In this document: positions 42,497 through 51,214 of the stretch, piece by piece
Numbering within the stretch: position 1 is the first letter of the stretch
Layout: each line of letters begins with the position of its first letter
Source: Halomarina salina
GTDB taxonomy: Archaea > Halobacteriota > Halobacteria > Halobacteriales > Haloarculaceae
Direction: 5' to 3'
Length of the DNA stretch: 64,000 nt
Assembly: GCF_023074835.1 (NCBI RefSeq)
Contig: NZ_JALLGW010000002.1
Location: 372,001-436,000, forward strand
Program-made: the position numbers and the translations under genes
The notes under the pieces: generated by a model
The model's input: only the letters and a program-made list of their open reading frames with translations
Told to the model about the DNA's origin: nothing
Database searches by the model: none

Positions 42497-45400
42497 TCAG
42501 CTACTGGTCGCCTCCTGGAACAGGGCCTGGACGTCGCCGACGTTGACCGAGCCGTCGCCGTTGACGTCGAACGCGTCGACGTTGTCCTGGACCGTGCTAC
42601 CCTCGTAGTTCTGGAAGAACGCCTGGACGTCGCCGACGTCGAACGAGCCGTCGCCGTTGACGTCCTCGTAGACGCCGTCGCCGTCGGTGTCGGTCGGCGG
42701 CGAGGTGAACTCGCCCACCGGTCCGGGGCCGTCGTCGCCGACGGCCACTATCTCGATGGCGTTGATCTGCGGGTTCTCGGCGAGACCGTGGAGCAGCTCC
42801 ACGTCGACGCTGTCGTCGGTCGGCGTGACGGTGAACGACTCCATGCCGCCGGTGTTGTCGCCGTAGGCGACGATGGGGTCGAAGTCGGTCAGGACCTGCT
42901 GGCCCTCTACCGAGACGTCGAACACCCGGTCGCCGGGGTCGCTCGTCCCGCTGTAGCCGTCGTGGAAGTACAGCCTGGCCTCGTAGGTCGTCCCGGACTG
43001 CGCCGAGAAGCTCCAGAGCATCTCGTCGCCGCTGTCGGGGTCGTACCGTTCGGTCCCGAACACCGCGGTCGGCGTATCCGAGGACACCGACGCGTCGACA
43101 CCGCCGACCGCGTACGGGAGGCCGCCGGGTATCGACCCGCCGGCGACGAGGTACGGCGACGGACTGCCGCTGGTGTCCGCACTCCAGACCGGCCCGTCGT
43201 CGGTCGCGGCCAGTTCGGGACCGCCCACGTTCACGCGGTGGACGACCGTGCCGTCGGCGGGTTCGCCGTCGGCGTCCTCGACGGTCACGGTCACCGTGTC
43301 GGTGTCCGAGAACTCGCCGTCGGAGACGCTGACCTGGAAGGTGAGCGTCTGGTCGCCGTCGACGTCGGGAGCGGTGAACGACACCGACTCCGAGTCGAAG
43401 AAGTCGAGGCCCGCGTCGGGGCCGTCGAGCTGTGACCAGGTGAACCCGAGCGTGTCCGCGTTCGGGTCGCTGGAGCCGGACGCGTCGAGGGTGACCTGCT
43501 GGCCCTCCTCGACGGTGACGTCCGCGCCGGCGTCGGCCACCGGCGGCTGGTTGGCGGGCGGCGTGACGTACTCGACGACGAGGTCGGTCCACGTCGCGTC
43601 GAACGTCGACCCCGCGTTGTAGGACGTCGCGACGACGCCCACCGCGAGACCGCTGCCGTCGGCGCTGTCGAGCCAGGACGACGGCACCGTCGTCTCGCCG
43701 ACGTACGTCTTCTCGCCGCCGGGCGGCGTGTAGTACGCCTTCACCGTCTCGTTGCTCGGGAAGACGGTCAGCGAGAGGTCCGTGTTGCTGCTCGGCCCCG
43801 TGACGCTCCCGTCGGTGACGTGCTGGTCGTACTCGCCGAACGAGCCGTCGACCTCCTTGGCGAACTGGATACCACCGTCGCCGCCCTCCGCGGAGAGGAT
43901 GAGCTTCAGGTAGTTGTCCTGGTCGCCGTTCCCGACGTAGATACCGAGCCCCTGGTAGTTCTGGGGGTCGGCCGGGAAGCCGTTGACCGTCGTCGAGACG
44001 GTGAACGGCTGGTCGGGGGCGTCGACACCGCGCTGGAACGCGAACTGCTGGGCGTTCTGGTCGTTGACCGCGTCGCCCGAGGGGACGTTCTCGACCGTCA
44101 GGACCTGCGCCGCGCCGCCGACCGTCATCTGGTCGGGGTCGTAGAGGTCCAGGTAGTCGTCCTGCCCGTTGGTCATCAGGCCCGTCCAGCCCTGGCCGTT
44201 CGGACCGAACAGCTGGGTCTCGGAGAGGTCCATGGTGACCGGCAGGGACGTCGAGGTGCCGTCGTCGGCGTCGAGCGCGAACGGGTCGGCCGTGTCGGGC
44301 GTGCCGTCGTCGTCGTCGTCCGCGTCGTTGACGTTCGAGGTGCCGTCACCGTCGAAGTCCGCGGGCGTCGAGGCCGCCGAACACGGGTCGGTGCCCGCGT
44401 CGAGTTCGTCGGCGTTGTCGTAGCCGTCCTCGTCCTCGTCGAGGGCCACGTCGTCGGCCGCGGTACACTGGTTGCCACCGCCGCCGCTACCCTCGTAGTC
44501 GGTCGGCTCGAACACCGTGATGCCGCCGCGGGCGGTCCAGACGGTCCCCGGGAAGGGGCCGTCGTCGCCCTGCGCGGCGATGCCGAGCGCGCTGAGGTCG
44601 CTGAAGAAGTTGCCGCTCTGTTCGGTGACGCCGGTGCCGTCGGCGGTCAGTTCGACGCGGGTGACGGAGCTGGAGCCCACGACGACCAGCAGGTCGCCCT
44701 GCATCTGGCCGCCGAAGTTCGAGGCGGTGTACTCCTCGATACCGCCCGTCCAGCCGAACTCGTCGCCGAGGGAGTTGTCCTCGTTCGCGCCCTGGTAGTC
44801 GCACTCGATGGGGTTCACCTTCGAGGCGGGAACGGGGCTGTTCGACTCGGTGATGTCGTAGACGAGGTTCCCCGCCGCGTCGTAGATGTCCGCGCCGGTC
44901 GGGTTGCCCCGGATGGGAGCGGGGTGACCGCCGTAGCTCCCCTCGCTGGCGAGGTGGAGCTGGTCACCGTCCCCGGAGCCGGGGTCGTTCGGTTCGTTCG
45001 TACAGACCCCGCCCGAACCCTCGCCGATGGGCTGGCCGCCCCAGCCACCGTTCGGGCCGTTGTCGATAGTGTAGAGTCGGTCGTCCTCGGTCAGGACCAG
45101 GTCGTACGGGTTCCGGTAGCCCGAGGAGTGGACCTGAACGGGACCGTCCTCGACCCACTTCGCCTGGTTGACGCCGTCGTCGCCGCCGAACGGCAGGTCG
45201 TCGCCGTCGGTGGCGTCGTCGGTCTGGATGGTCGGAATCGCGTACAGGAACTCGACGTCCGGGTAGGCGCTGTCGTAGTCCTGCAGGTTCTTCGGCTGGT
45301 AGTTCTGGTCGATCTGCTGGAGGTCGACCGAGAGCACCGCGGCCGAGAGCGCGTACTCGGACGTGTGGCCGAAGTTGTTGCTGGGCGCACCCTGGTTCGT

Positions 45401-46903
45401 GTGGCCGCCCTGCGCGACGAACAGCGTCGTGCCGTCGTCGCTGAGGTCCATCCCGTTCGTGGCGTGGTTCTCCTCGGAGCGGGGGAGGCCGAGGACGAGC
45501 ACCTCGTGGTCGACCCCGTTCAGGCTCCCGTCGCCGTTCCAGTCGAACGTGAGCCGGGAGATGGCCCCCGAGTTCGTGTCCGTGTCGTCGTCGTCCGTCC
45601 CGACGTCGATGGTCGGGTCGGACGAGGAGACGTAGACGACGGGCGTCTCGGCGGTGCCGCCGACCGTCAGGCCGGTGACCTGCCGCGTGTTCTCGCCGGA
45701 GACGTAGTTCCCGTTGTCGTCGTGGTTCGGGATGTCCTTGATGGCGTCGACGCTCTCCTGAGAGACCACGTCGTACGAGTTCTCGCCGTCGCGGGTCACC
45801 TCCAGCGCGTAGACGTCGCCGTCCTGTTGGGCGACGTAGAGGCGACCGTCGGGGCCGAACTCCAGCGCCGTGAGCGACCCCTGGCCGAAGCCCTGGAGGC
45901 CGCTCTTCCCGAAGCCGACCTGCGCCGAACTCGCGCCCTCACCCGAGAGGGCGACGGTCAGCGGCGAGTTGCTCCCGGAGTGGCTCACTTCGAGCGTCGC
46001 GCTCTTGGCCTGTGCGTCGGCCGGAATGAACGTCACCGGGATGGTCGCGGACTCGCCGGGGGCCAGCGACCCCTGCGAGGGACCGCCGGCCGCGAACTCG
46101 TCGGCGTCGGGTCCCGTGACCGAGACGCCCGAGACGTCGATGCTCGGGTCGCCGCTGCCACCGAGGTTGGTGACGGTCACGGTCTTCGCCTCGCTGTCGC
46201 CGGTGAGCACCGACCCGAAGTCGACGGCCGAGGGGCCGCCGAGCGTGTCGGGCTCCGGCTCGGCCGGGACGATCTCGATGGCCGAGACCTTCGCGTTGTC
46301 CGTGACGGTCGTGAGTCCGACGGCTATCGTCCCGTCGGTCGGCGTCACGGTGAACGACTTCATCACGGCGGTCTCCGCACCGATGTCGGCGTAGATGTCG
46401 TAGCCGTCGAGGACCGTCTCGCCCTGGACGCTCACGTCGAAGACGCGGTCGCCGACCTGACCGTCGCCGCCGTCGTCGTTGTCGGCGTGGCCGTCGACGT
46501 GGTATATCTCGGCGAAGTAGAGGCGCACCTCGTACGGCGTCCCGCTCTGGATGCCGTCGTCGAACGTCCACTGCTGGTCGCCGTATATCTCGCTGGTGAA
46601 CAGGTCGGTCGGTGTCCCCGCCGGAACGGAGCTACCGAGAGAGACCGACGCGCTCGCCGAGTAGGTCGTCCCCCCGCTGAGACTCACCCCTGTCGTACTT
46701 CCCGGGGGTGTCCAGTCGGTGCCGCCGTCGGTGGCGGCGACGGTCCCGGACCCGGCGTTCACTCGATAGAGCGCCGGCGTCTCCTCCTGAGCGAACACGC
46801 CCGCGACGCCGAACGCGAGTCCGGCCGTCGCGGTGGAGAGCACCATGAGGAACGTGAAAGTTACTGCAATCGTCCGTCGTCGCACGTCGTCAGGTGGTTG
46901 CAT
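42497..46903 (-). CDS. Giant secreted malectin / sugar-dehydrogenase-like / PKD / dockerin protein
   Basis: 1468 aa from ATG 46903. Numbering from that start: signal region to about 38; malectin-like 1 at 42-213; anchor-D/HYDIN-like Ig domain 218-322; six-bladed sugar (sorbosone/glucose) dehydrogenase-like propeller about 325-800, with SGYRNPYDLVLTEDDRLY and DNGPNGGWGG; thrombospondin type 3-like Asp-rich calcium repeats 820-880; LamG/jelly-roll-like domain about 885-1113; PKD/Ig domain 1118-1210; malectin-like 2 at 1219-1387; dockerin 1405-1463. A TATA-like motif near 46930-46940 favours ATG over an upstream TTG at 46948. First gene of the set; the only member with an enzyme-like domain. Confidence 0.82.
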   Translation of the reverse strand: MQPPDDVRRRTIAVTFTFLMVLSTATAGLAFGVAGVFAQEETPALYRVNAGSGTVAATDGGTDWTPPGSTTGVSLSGGTTYSASASVSLGSSVPAGTPTDLFTSEIYGDQQWTFDDGIQSGTPYEVRLYFAEIYHVDGHADNDDGGDGQVGDRVFDVSVQGETVLDGYDIYADIGAETAVMKSFTVTPTDGTIAVGLTTVTDNAKVSAIEIVPAEPEPDTLGGPSAVDFGSVLTGDSEAKTVTVTNLGGSGDPSIDVSGVSVTGPDADEFAAGGPSQGSLAPGESATIPVTFIPADAQAKSATLEVSHSGSNSPLTVALSGEGASSAQVGFGKSGLQGFGQGSLTALEFGPDGRLYVAQQDGDVYALEVTRDGENSYDVVSQESVDAIKDIPNHDDNGNYVSGENTRQVTGLTVGGTAETPVVYVSSSDPTIDVGTDDDDTDTNSGAISRLTFDWNGDGSLNGVDHEVLVLGLPRSEENHATNGMDLSDDGTTLFVAQGGHTNQGAPSNNFGHTSEYALSAAVLSVDLQQIDQNYQPKNLQDYDSAYPDVEFLYAIPTIQTDDATDGDDLPFGGDDGVNQAKWVEDGPVQVHSSGYRNPYDLVLTEDDRLYTIDNGPNGGWGGQPIGEGSGGVCTNEPNDPGSGDGDQLHLASEGSYGGHPAPIRGNPTGADIYDAAGNLVYDITESNSPVPASKVNPIECDYQGANEDNSLGDEFGWTGGIEEYTASNFGGQMQGDLLVVVGSSSVTRVELTADGTGVTEQSGNFFSDLSALGIAAQGDDGPFPGTVWTARGGITVFEPTDYEGSGGGGNQCTAADDVALDEDEDGYDNADELDAGTDPCSAASTPADFDGDGTSNVNDADDDDDGTPDTADPFALDADDGTSTSLPVTMDLSETQLFGPNGQGWTGLMTNGQDDYLDLYDPDQMTVGGAAQVLTVENVPSGDAVNDQNAQQFAFQRGVDAPDQPFTVSTTVNGFPADPQNYQGLGIYVGNGDQDNYLKLILSAEGGDGGIQFAKEVDGSFGEYDQHVTDGSVTGPSSNTDLSLTVFPSNETVKAYYTPPGGEKTYVGETTVPSSWLDSADGSGLAVGVVATSYNAGSTFDATWTDLVVEYVTPPANQPPVADAGADVTVEEGQQVTLDASGSSDPNADTLGFTWSQLDGPDAGLDFFDSESVSFTAPDVDGDQTLTFQVSVSDGEFSDTDTVTVTVEDADGEPADGTVVHRVNVGGPELAATDDGPVWSADTSGSPSPYLVAGGSIPGGLPYAVGGVDASVSSDTPTAVFGTERYDPDSGDEMLWSFSAQSGTTYEARLYFHDGYSGTSDPGDRVFDVSVEGQQVLTDFDPIVAYGDNTGGMESFTVTPTDDSVDVELLHGLAENPQINAIEIVAVGDDGPGPVGEFTSPPTDTDGDGVYEDVNGDGSFDVGDVQAFFQNYEGSTVQDNVDAFDVNGDGSVNVGDVQALFQEATSS

Positions 46904-47477
46904 GCGACGAGACGGTTCGAATTTCGGCGGATAGTTATTCTGAACCAACAGGAACTCCCGCCGCCACGATTGACAGATTCGTTACAGTACCCTGTGGATA
47001 GTTGACAACCACCAAAACCGGCAACCGTCGGTTCTGCAATCACGGACTAACTGTCGTAAGAGAGAGTCGACTCGCTTTATTACTCTAGTAATGACTATCT
47101 AGATATTATGGTCAGTTGATTGTCTATTCCGGGATGCAGACCAGATAGTATTTCGACTCGTTCGCTCTGACGCAACGACACGAGGGGTGGATGTTTCTCA
47201 TCTCACGTCGAATCGCTAGCCGGGGTCAGGACGTACACCGATTCGCCGTATTATACTCGAATGTCCAGTTCGCGCGCGGGGACTGTCCGATAGTACGCTG
47301 TCTGGTCGAGAACCCGAGTCAACGTTCGACACGGTGGCGATTCAGTGCGTCAGACGCGCGGTTATCGCGGTCGGGCGCACGGTTGTCGCCGTCGAGCGCG
47401 CTGCGTCCACGATTCCTCGACGCCCTGCACTCGGTCGGAAGCGAAGCGGCCATACTCCTCGCCTCCCGACTGCGAGT
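46904..47477. other. 574-base divergent gap upstream of the cohesin/dockerin cluster
   Basis: No protein gene seen. It holds the presumed promoter of the minus-strand cluster (plus-strand atagttattc at 46931-46940), and an AT-rich stretch at 47070-47160 with the palindrome attact-ct-agtaat (47079-47092) and atctagat close by. The right part (47200-47470) is G+C rich and precedes the DUF420 gene. Confidence 0.5.
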
Positions 47478-48152
47478 ATGGCAACTGCCTCCTCCGGGAG
47501 CGTCGTCAAGGAGCACCCGCGTGCGGTGACCGCGGCGCTCTCCGTCGTCGGCTACGCGCTCGTCCTCGGCGCGTTCGCCGGGGTTATCCCGCTGTTCCCC
47601 GACCTCTCGCGGGACACGGTCGTCCTGTTCTCGGACCTCATCGCCGTCGTCAACACGCTCGCGTTCACCACCCTCCTCGTCGGCTGGCGGTTCATCCGCC
47701 GCGGCGACGTCCGCAAGCACCGCGCGGCGATGCTGACCGCGTTCGGGCTCATCTGCCTGTTCCTCGTCCTCTACCTCTGGAAGGTCGGCGGCGGGTTCGA
47801 GAAGTCGTTCGTCGTCCAGGACGGGCAGTTCCTCTCGCAGTACGCGGGCATCGTCGAACCGCTCTACCTCGCCATGCTCGCCATCCACATCCTGCTCTCG
47901 GTGCTCGCGGTGCCCGTGGTGCTGTACGCCATCGTCCTCGGACTGACCCACACACCCGCCGAACTCCGGGACACCGCCCACGCGCGCGTCGGCCGCATCG
48001 CCGTCGTCTCGTGGTCGCTGAGCCTCTTCCTCGGCGTCGTCACCTACGTCATGCTCAACCACGTCTACTCGTGGGTGCCGCGGGGCCACGAGGCGATGCT
48101 CCTCCTGCTGGCCGTCCCGGCGTTCGCCGCGAACCGTGGCGACGACGAGTAG
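47478..48152 (+). CDS. DUF420 membrane protein
   Basis: 224 aa with five to six predicted membrane helices. VVNTLAFTTLLVGWRFIRRGDV followed by KHRAAMLTAFGLICLFLVLY is typical of DUF420/YozB proteins, which in several genomes accompany cytochrome oxidase assembly genes. Two conserved histidines (KHR and NHVYS) could bind a metal or heme. The ATG at 47478 was chosen; the in-frame 5' extension from 47334 is basic and not membrane-like. Function not established. Confidence 0.82.
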   Translation: MATASSGSVVKEHPRAVTAALSVVGYALVLGAFAGVIPLFPDLSRDTVVLFSDLIAVVNTLAFTTLLVGWRFIRRGDVRKHRAAMLTAFGLICLFLVLYLWKVGGGFEKSFVVQDGQFLSQYAGIVEPLYLAMLAIHILLSVLAVPVVLYAIVLGLTHTPAELRDTAHARVGRIAVVSWSLSLFLGVVTYVMLNHVYSWVPRGHEAMLLLLAVPAFAANRGDDE

Positions 48153-48295
48153 CGTCTCGGCACTCGAACTGTCGCCTCCCACGTCAGTGCGTGCGTGACA
48201 CCAACTCGCACGCCAGTTATCACTCGCTCTCGCTTACCTCCGGTTAGTCCGCCGAGGGCGGTCGATTCTCGTCGAAGCGTCGCGGCGGCCACACC

Positions 48296-49330
48296 ATGAG
48301 CGAGGAGACACGCTATCAGGAGCTGTACCGGACGACCATCCCCTCGGTCGTCTCCATCTACATCGCGGGCAACGGGCGCAGACCGGGCGGTGCGGGGTCC
48401 GGGTTCGTCCACGAGACGGCCGACGGCGACCCGGTAGTCGTGACGAACCAGCACGTCGTCGGCCGAGAGACGGCGGTCGACGTGCGATTCGCGGACGGGC
48501 AGTGGCGGGTCGGCGAGGTGGTCGGCAGCGACGCGTACACCGACCTCGCCGTCGTCCGCGTCCCGGACCTCCCCGACGACGCCGAACCGCTCGCGTTCGC
48601 GCCGGAGAACCCCGTTTCGGGGACGCGCGTCGCCGCCCTCGGCAACCCGATGGGTCTGGAAGGGTCGCTGTCGGTCGGCGTCGTCAGCGGCGCGTCGCGG
48701 TCGATGGTCACGCGGTCGGGGTTCGTCATCCCCGATACGGTCCAGACGGACGCCCCCATCAACCCCGGTAACTCGGGTGGGCCGCTGGTCGACCTCGACG
48801 GACGAGTCGTCGGCGTCAACCGCGCCCGCGGCGGCGACAACATCGGGTTCGCCGTGAGCGCGGAGGTGGCCGCCCGCGTCGTGCCGTCGCTCGTCCGCGA
48901 CGGTGAGTACCGCCACCCGTACCTCAAGGTGCGGACGCTCGACGTCTCGCCGAGCGTCGCGCAGGCCAACCGCCTCGACCGGCCGCGGGGCGTCCTCGTC
49001 GTCGACGTGGACGACGGGCCGGCCCGAGGCGTCCTCCGGGGCAGTCGGGGAACGCGCCGCGTGCGTGGCCACGACGTGCCGGCGGGCGGCGACGTCGTCG
49101 TGAGCATCGACGGCGAACCCGTCGACGCCCACGAGGAACTGATGCGCCACCTGCTCATCGAGACCCGCCCCGGCGACGAGGTGACGCTCGAACTGATTCG
49201 GAACGGCGAGCGCGTCGAGGAGCGAGTCCGACTGGACGAACGGCCGATGCCGGAGGCCCGTAGCGGGCGGCGTCCCCGACAGCGAGGGCGAGGGCGACGG
49301 CCGAGCGGGCAGGACGTCCCGGTTCGCTGA
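48296..49330 (+). CDS. HtrA/DegP-like serine protease with PDZ domain
   Basis: 344 aa trypsin-like protease. The catalytic triad is His53 (TNQHVV), Asp83 (YTDLAVV) and Ser160 (NPGNSGGP). The C-terminal half (about 205-310) is a PDZ domain for substrate recognition. There is no signal peptide, so it is probably cytosolic, unlike bacterial periplasmic DegP. The last 35 residues are Arg-rich and look disordered. Likely protein quality control; single gene. Confidence 0.9.
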   Translation: MSEETRYQELYRTTIPSVVSIYIAGNGRRPGGAGSGFVHETADGDPVVVTNQHVVGRETAVDVRFADGQWRVGEVVGSDAYTDLAVVRVPDLPDDAEPLAFAPENPVSGTRVAALGNPMGLEGSLSVGVVSGASRSMVTRSGFVIPDTVQTDAPINPGNSGGPLVDLDGRVVGVNRARGGDNIGFAVSAEVAARVVPSLVRDGEYRHPYLKVRTLDVSPSVAQANRLDRPRGVLVVDVDDGPARGVLRGSRGTRRVRGHDVPAGGDVVVSIDGEPVDAHEELMRHLLIETRPGDEVTLELIRNGERVEERVRLDERPMPEARSGRRPRQRGRGRRPSGQDVPVR

Positions 49331-49400
49331 GGGTGTCCGTGGCGTCGGTCGGTGACGAGCAGTAACACAGAGTTCTCTGGGCCGTCTCCGGGAACGCGAG

Positions 49401-50207
49401 CTAGTCCGTTCGCGGGAGCGCGAACGCGCCGACGGCGAAGAAGGCGACGGCGAGCACCGTCAGCACGACGAGGTTCAACAGCCACGGGGCGACGGCGGGA
49501 CCGTGCTGGACGAGGATGCCGCCGTCGGCGTACGCCGCCATCTGCGGCGTCGTGACCTCGCGAACCCCCCGCGAGAAGTACGTCAGCGGCGAGAGGTCGA
49601 GGACGGGGACGAACCAGTCTGGCAGTTGCTCGGGCGTCACGAACGTCTCCGAGAGGAACAGCAGCGGGATGGCGATGCCGTTGGCCGCCGCGATGACCCC
49701 GTCCTGCGACCCCGCGACGCTGCCGAGGATGGCCCCCACGCCGCAGAACAGCGTGACCGCGAGCGCCACGAACGGGACGAGCGCCAGCAGTTCCGGCCCG
49801 ACGGCCACTTGCGCGCCCGAGACGAACACGACCAGCGCGAAGATGACGAGCGCCGCCGCGCCGATGATGGCCACGTTGACGGCCGTCTGGGCGAGCAGCC
49901 ACTCCCAGCGACGCAGCGGCGTCGTCGCCAGCTTCTCGAAGCGGTTGTCGTCGCGGTGACGGGCCACCTCGCTGCCCACGCGAGAGAGCGGCGTGAACAG
50001 CACCACGACGCCGATGTAGGCCGGCAGGTAGTAGACGGGCGGTTCGGAGAACAGCCCGCCGCCGGTCGGGTTCGTCTGGACGAGCGCCCCGAAGATGAGG
50101 ATGATGATGACCGGGAAGAAGAACGTGAAGAAGACGGCCGTCCGACGGCGGAGGAACCCCAGCGCGGCCGCCGTCGTCTCGGCGCGGACGCGACTGACGA
50201 ACGTCAC
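49401..50207 (-). CDS. ABC-2 type transporter permease
   Basis: 268 aa with six predicted helices. The first helix FFTFFFPVIIILIFGALV, the cytoplasmic loop LATTPLRRWEWLLAQ and the late DLSPLTYFSRGVREV motif are those of ABC-2 exporters. With the ATPase encoded upstream it would form a drug, lipid or polysaccharide exporter; substrate unknown. Its start overlaps the ATPase stop by four bases. Confidence 0.9.
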   Translation of the reverse strand: MTFVSRVRAETTAAALGFLRRRTAVFFTFFFPVIIILIFGALVQTNPTGGGLFSEPPVYYLPAYIGVVVLFTPLSRVGSEVARHRDDNRFEKLATTPLRRWEWLLAQTAVNVAIIGAAALVIFALVVFVSGAQVAVGPELLALVPFVALAVTLFCGVGAILGSVAGSQDGVIAAANGIAIPLLFLSETFVTPEQLPDWFVPVLDLSPLTYFSRGVREVTTPQMAAYADGGILVQHGPAVAPWLLNLVVLTVLAVAFFAVGAFALPRTD

Positions 50208-51139
50208 GCCGCGGCCTCCTCGCGTTCGACCGCTTCACCCGTCTCCGTCACGCCCGTCCCGGTGAGCGCGAGGTAGACCGATTCGAGGTCCGGACGCTCC
50301 CAGCGCAGGGCGTGGTACGACACGTCGGCCGCTCCGAGGGCGTCGACGATGGGCGCGATGTCCTCGGGCATCGCGTCCCGGACGACGATACCCCGACCCG
50401 TCGTGGCGACGCGGTAGCCCGCTCCCTCGACGGCGCTCGCGGCCGCGTCGGCGACCGCCCCCTCGGTGTCGACGGTCAGCCGCGACTGGCCGCCGTACGC
50501 TTCGACGAGTTCGCGGGGCGTCCCCTCGGCGACGAGGTCGCCGTCGGCGAGCAGGCCGACCCGGTCGGCGAGGCGTTCGGCCTCGGCCATCGAGTGGGTC
50601 GTCAGGAGCACCGTCGTCCCGCCCGCGACGAGCGAGTCGAGCAGGTCCCAGAGCGACCGGCGACCCGCCGGGTCGATGGCCGTCGTCGGTTCGTCGAGGA
50701 CCAGCAGGTCCGGGTCGTTGACCAGCGCGACGGCGACGCAGGTGCGACGCTGCTGGCCCCCCGAGAGCTTCTCGTACCACGTGTCGGCGTGCTCGGCCAT
50801 CCCGACGTCGGCGAGCACCTCGTCGGTCGGCCGGGCGTGGTCGTAGAGGCCGCCGTAGTAGTCGACCAGTTCGCGGGCGGTGAGTCGCTCCGGCGGCGAG
50901 AACGACTGCGGGAGCAGGCCGAGGCGCTCGGCGTCGGCCGTCTGCGGGTCGGTCCCGAACAGTTCGACGCGCCCCTCGTAGTCGGTGGTGCCCGTCAGCG
51001 CGCGGATGAGCGTCGTCTTCCCCGCGCCGTTCGGCCCGATGAGCGCGTACACCTCGCCGTCGTCGATGGAGAGCGAGACGCCGTCGAGCGCGACGGTGTC
51101 GCCGTACTCCCTGCGGACGTCCTCGGCGACGATGACCAT
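50204..51139 (-). CDS. ABC transporter ATP-binding protein
   Basis: 311 aa. Walker A GPNGAGKT at 35-42, Q-loop LLPQSF, signature LSGGQQRR, Walker B LLVLDEPTTAIDP and the switch histidine in TTHSMAEAE. The C-terminal extension (about 225-311) is the regulatory tail seen in ABC-2 exporter ATPases. Cytoplasmic partner of the permease overlapping it downstream. Confidence 0.92.
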   Translation of the reverse strand: MVIVAEDVRREYGDTVALDGVSLSIDDGEVYALIGPNGAGKTTLIRALTGTTDYEGRVELFGTDPQTADAERLGLLPQSFSPPERLTARELVDYYGGLYDHARPTDEVLADVGMAEHADTWYEKLSGGQQRRTCVAVALVNDPDLLVLDEPTTAIDPAGRRSLWDLLDSLVAGGTTVLLTTHSMAEAERLADRVGLLADGDLVAEGTPRELVEAYGGQSRLTVDTEGAVADAAASAVEGAGYRVATTGRGIVVRDAMPEDIAPIVDALGAADVSYHALRWERPDLESVYLALTGTGVTETGEAVEREEAAA

Positions 51140-51214
51140 GTGGCCGGTCCGGCCGTCCAGCGCCTAAGAGTTCCGGGTTGGACAGGTGTCAGCCGTCGTG
51201 TGCGAGACGGCTCG

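Noticed and set aside
48296-49330. HtrA-like protease considered as processing enzyme of the cohesin cluster
   Set aside because: No export signal, separate promoter and the DUF420 gene in between; nothing ties it to the cluster.
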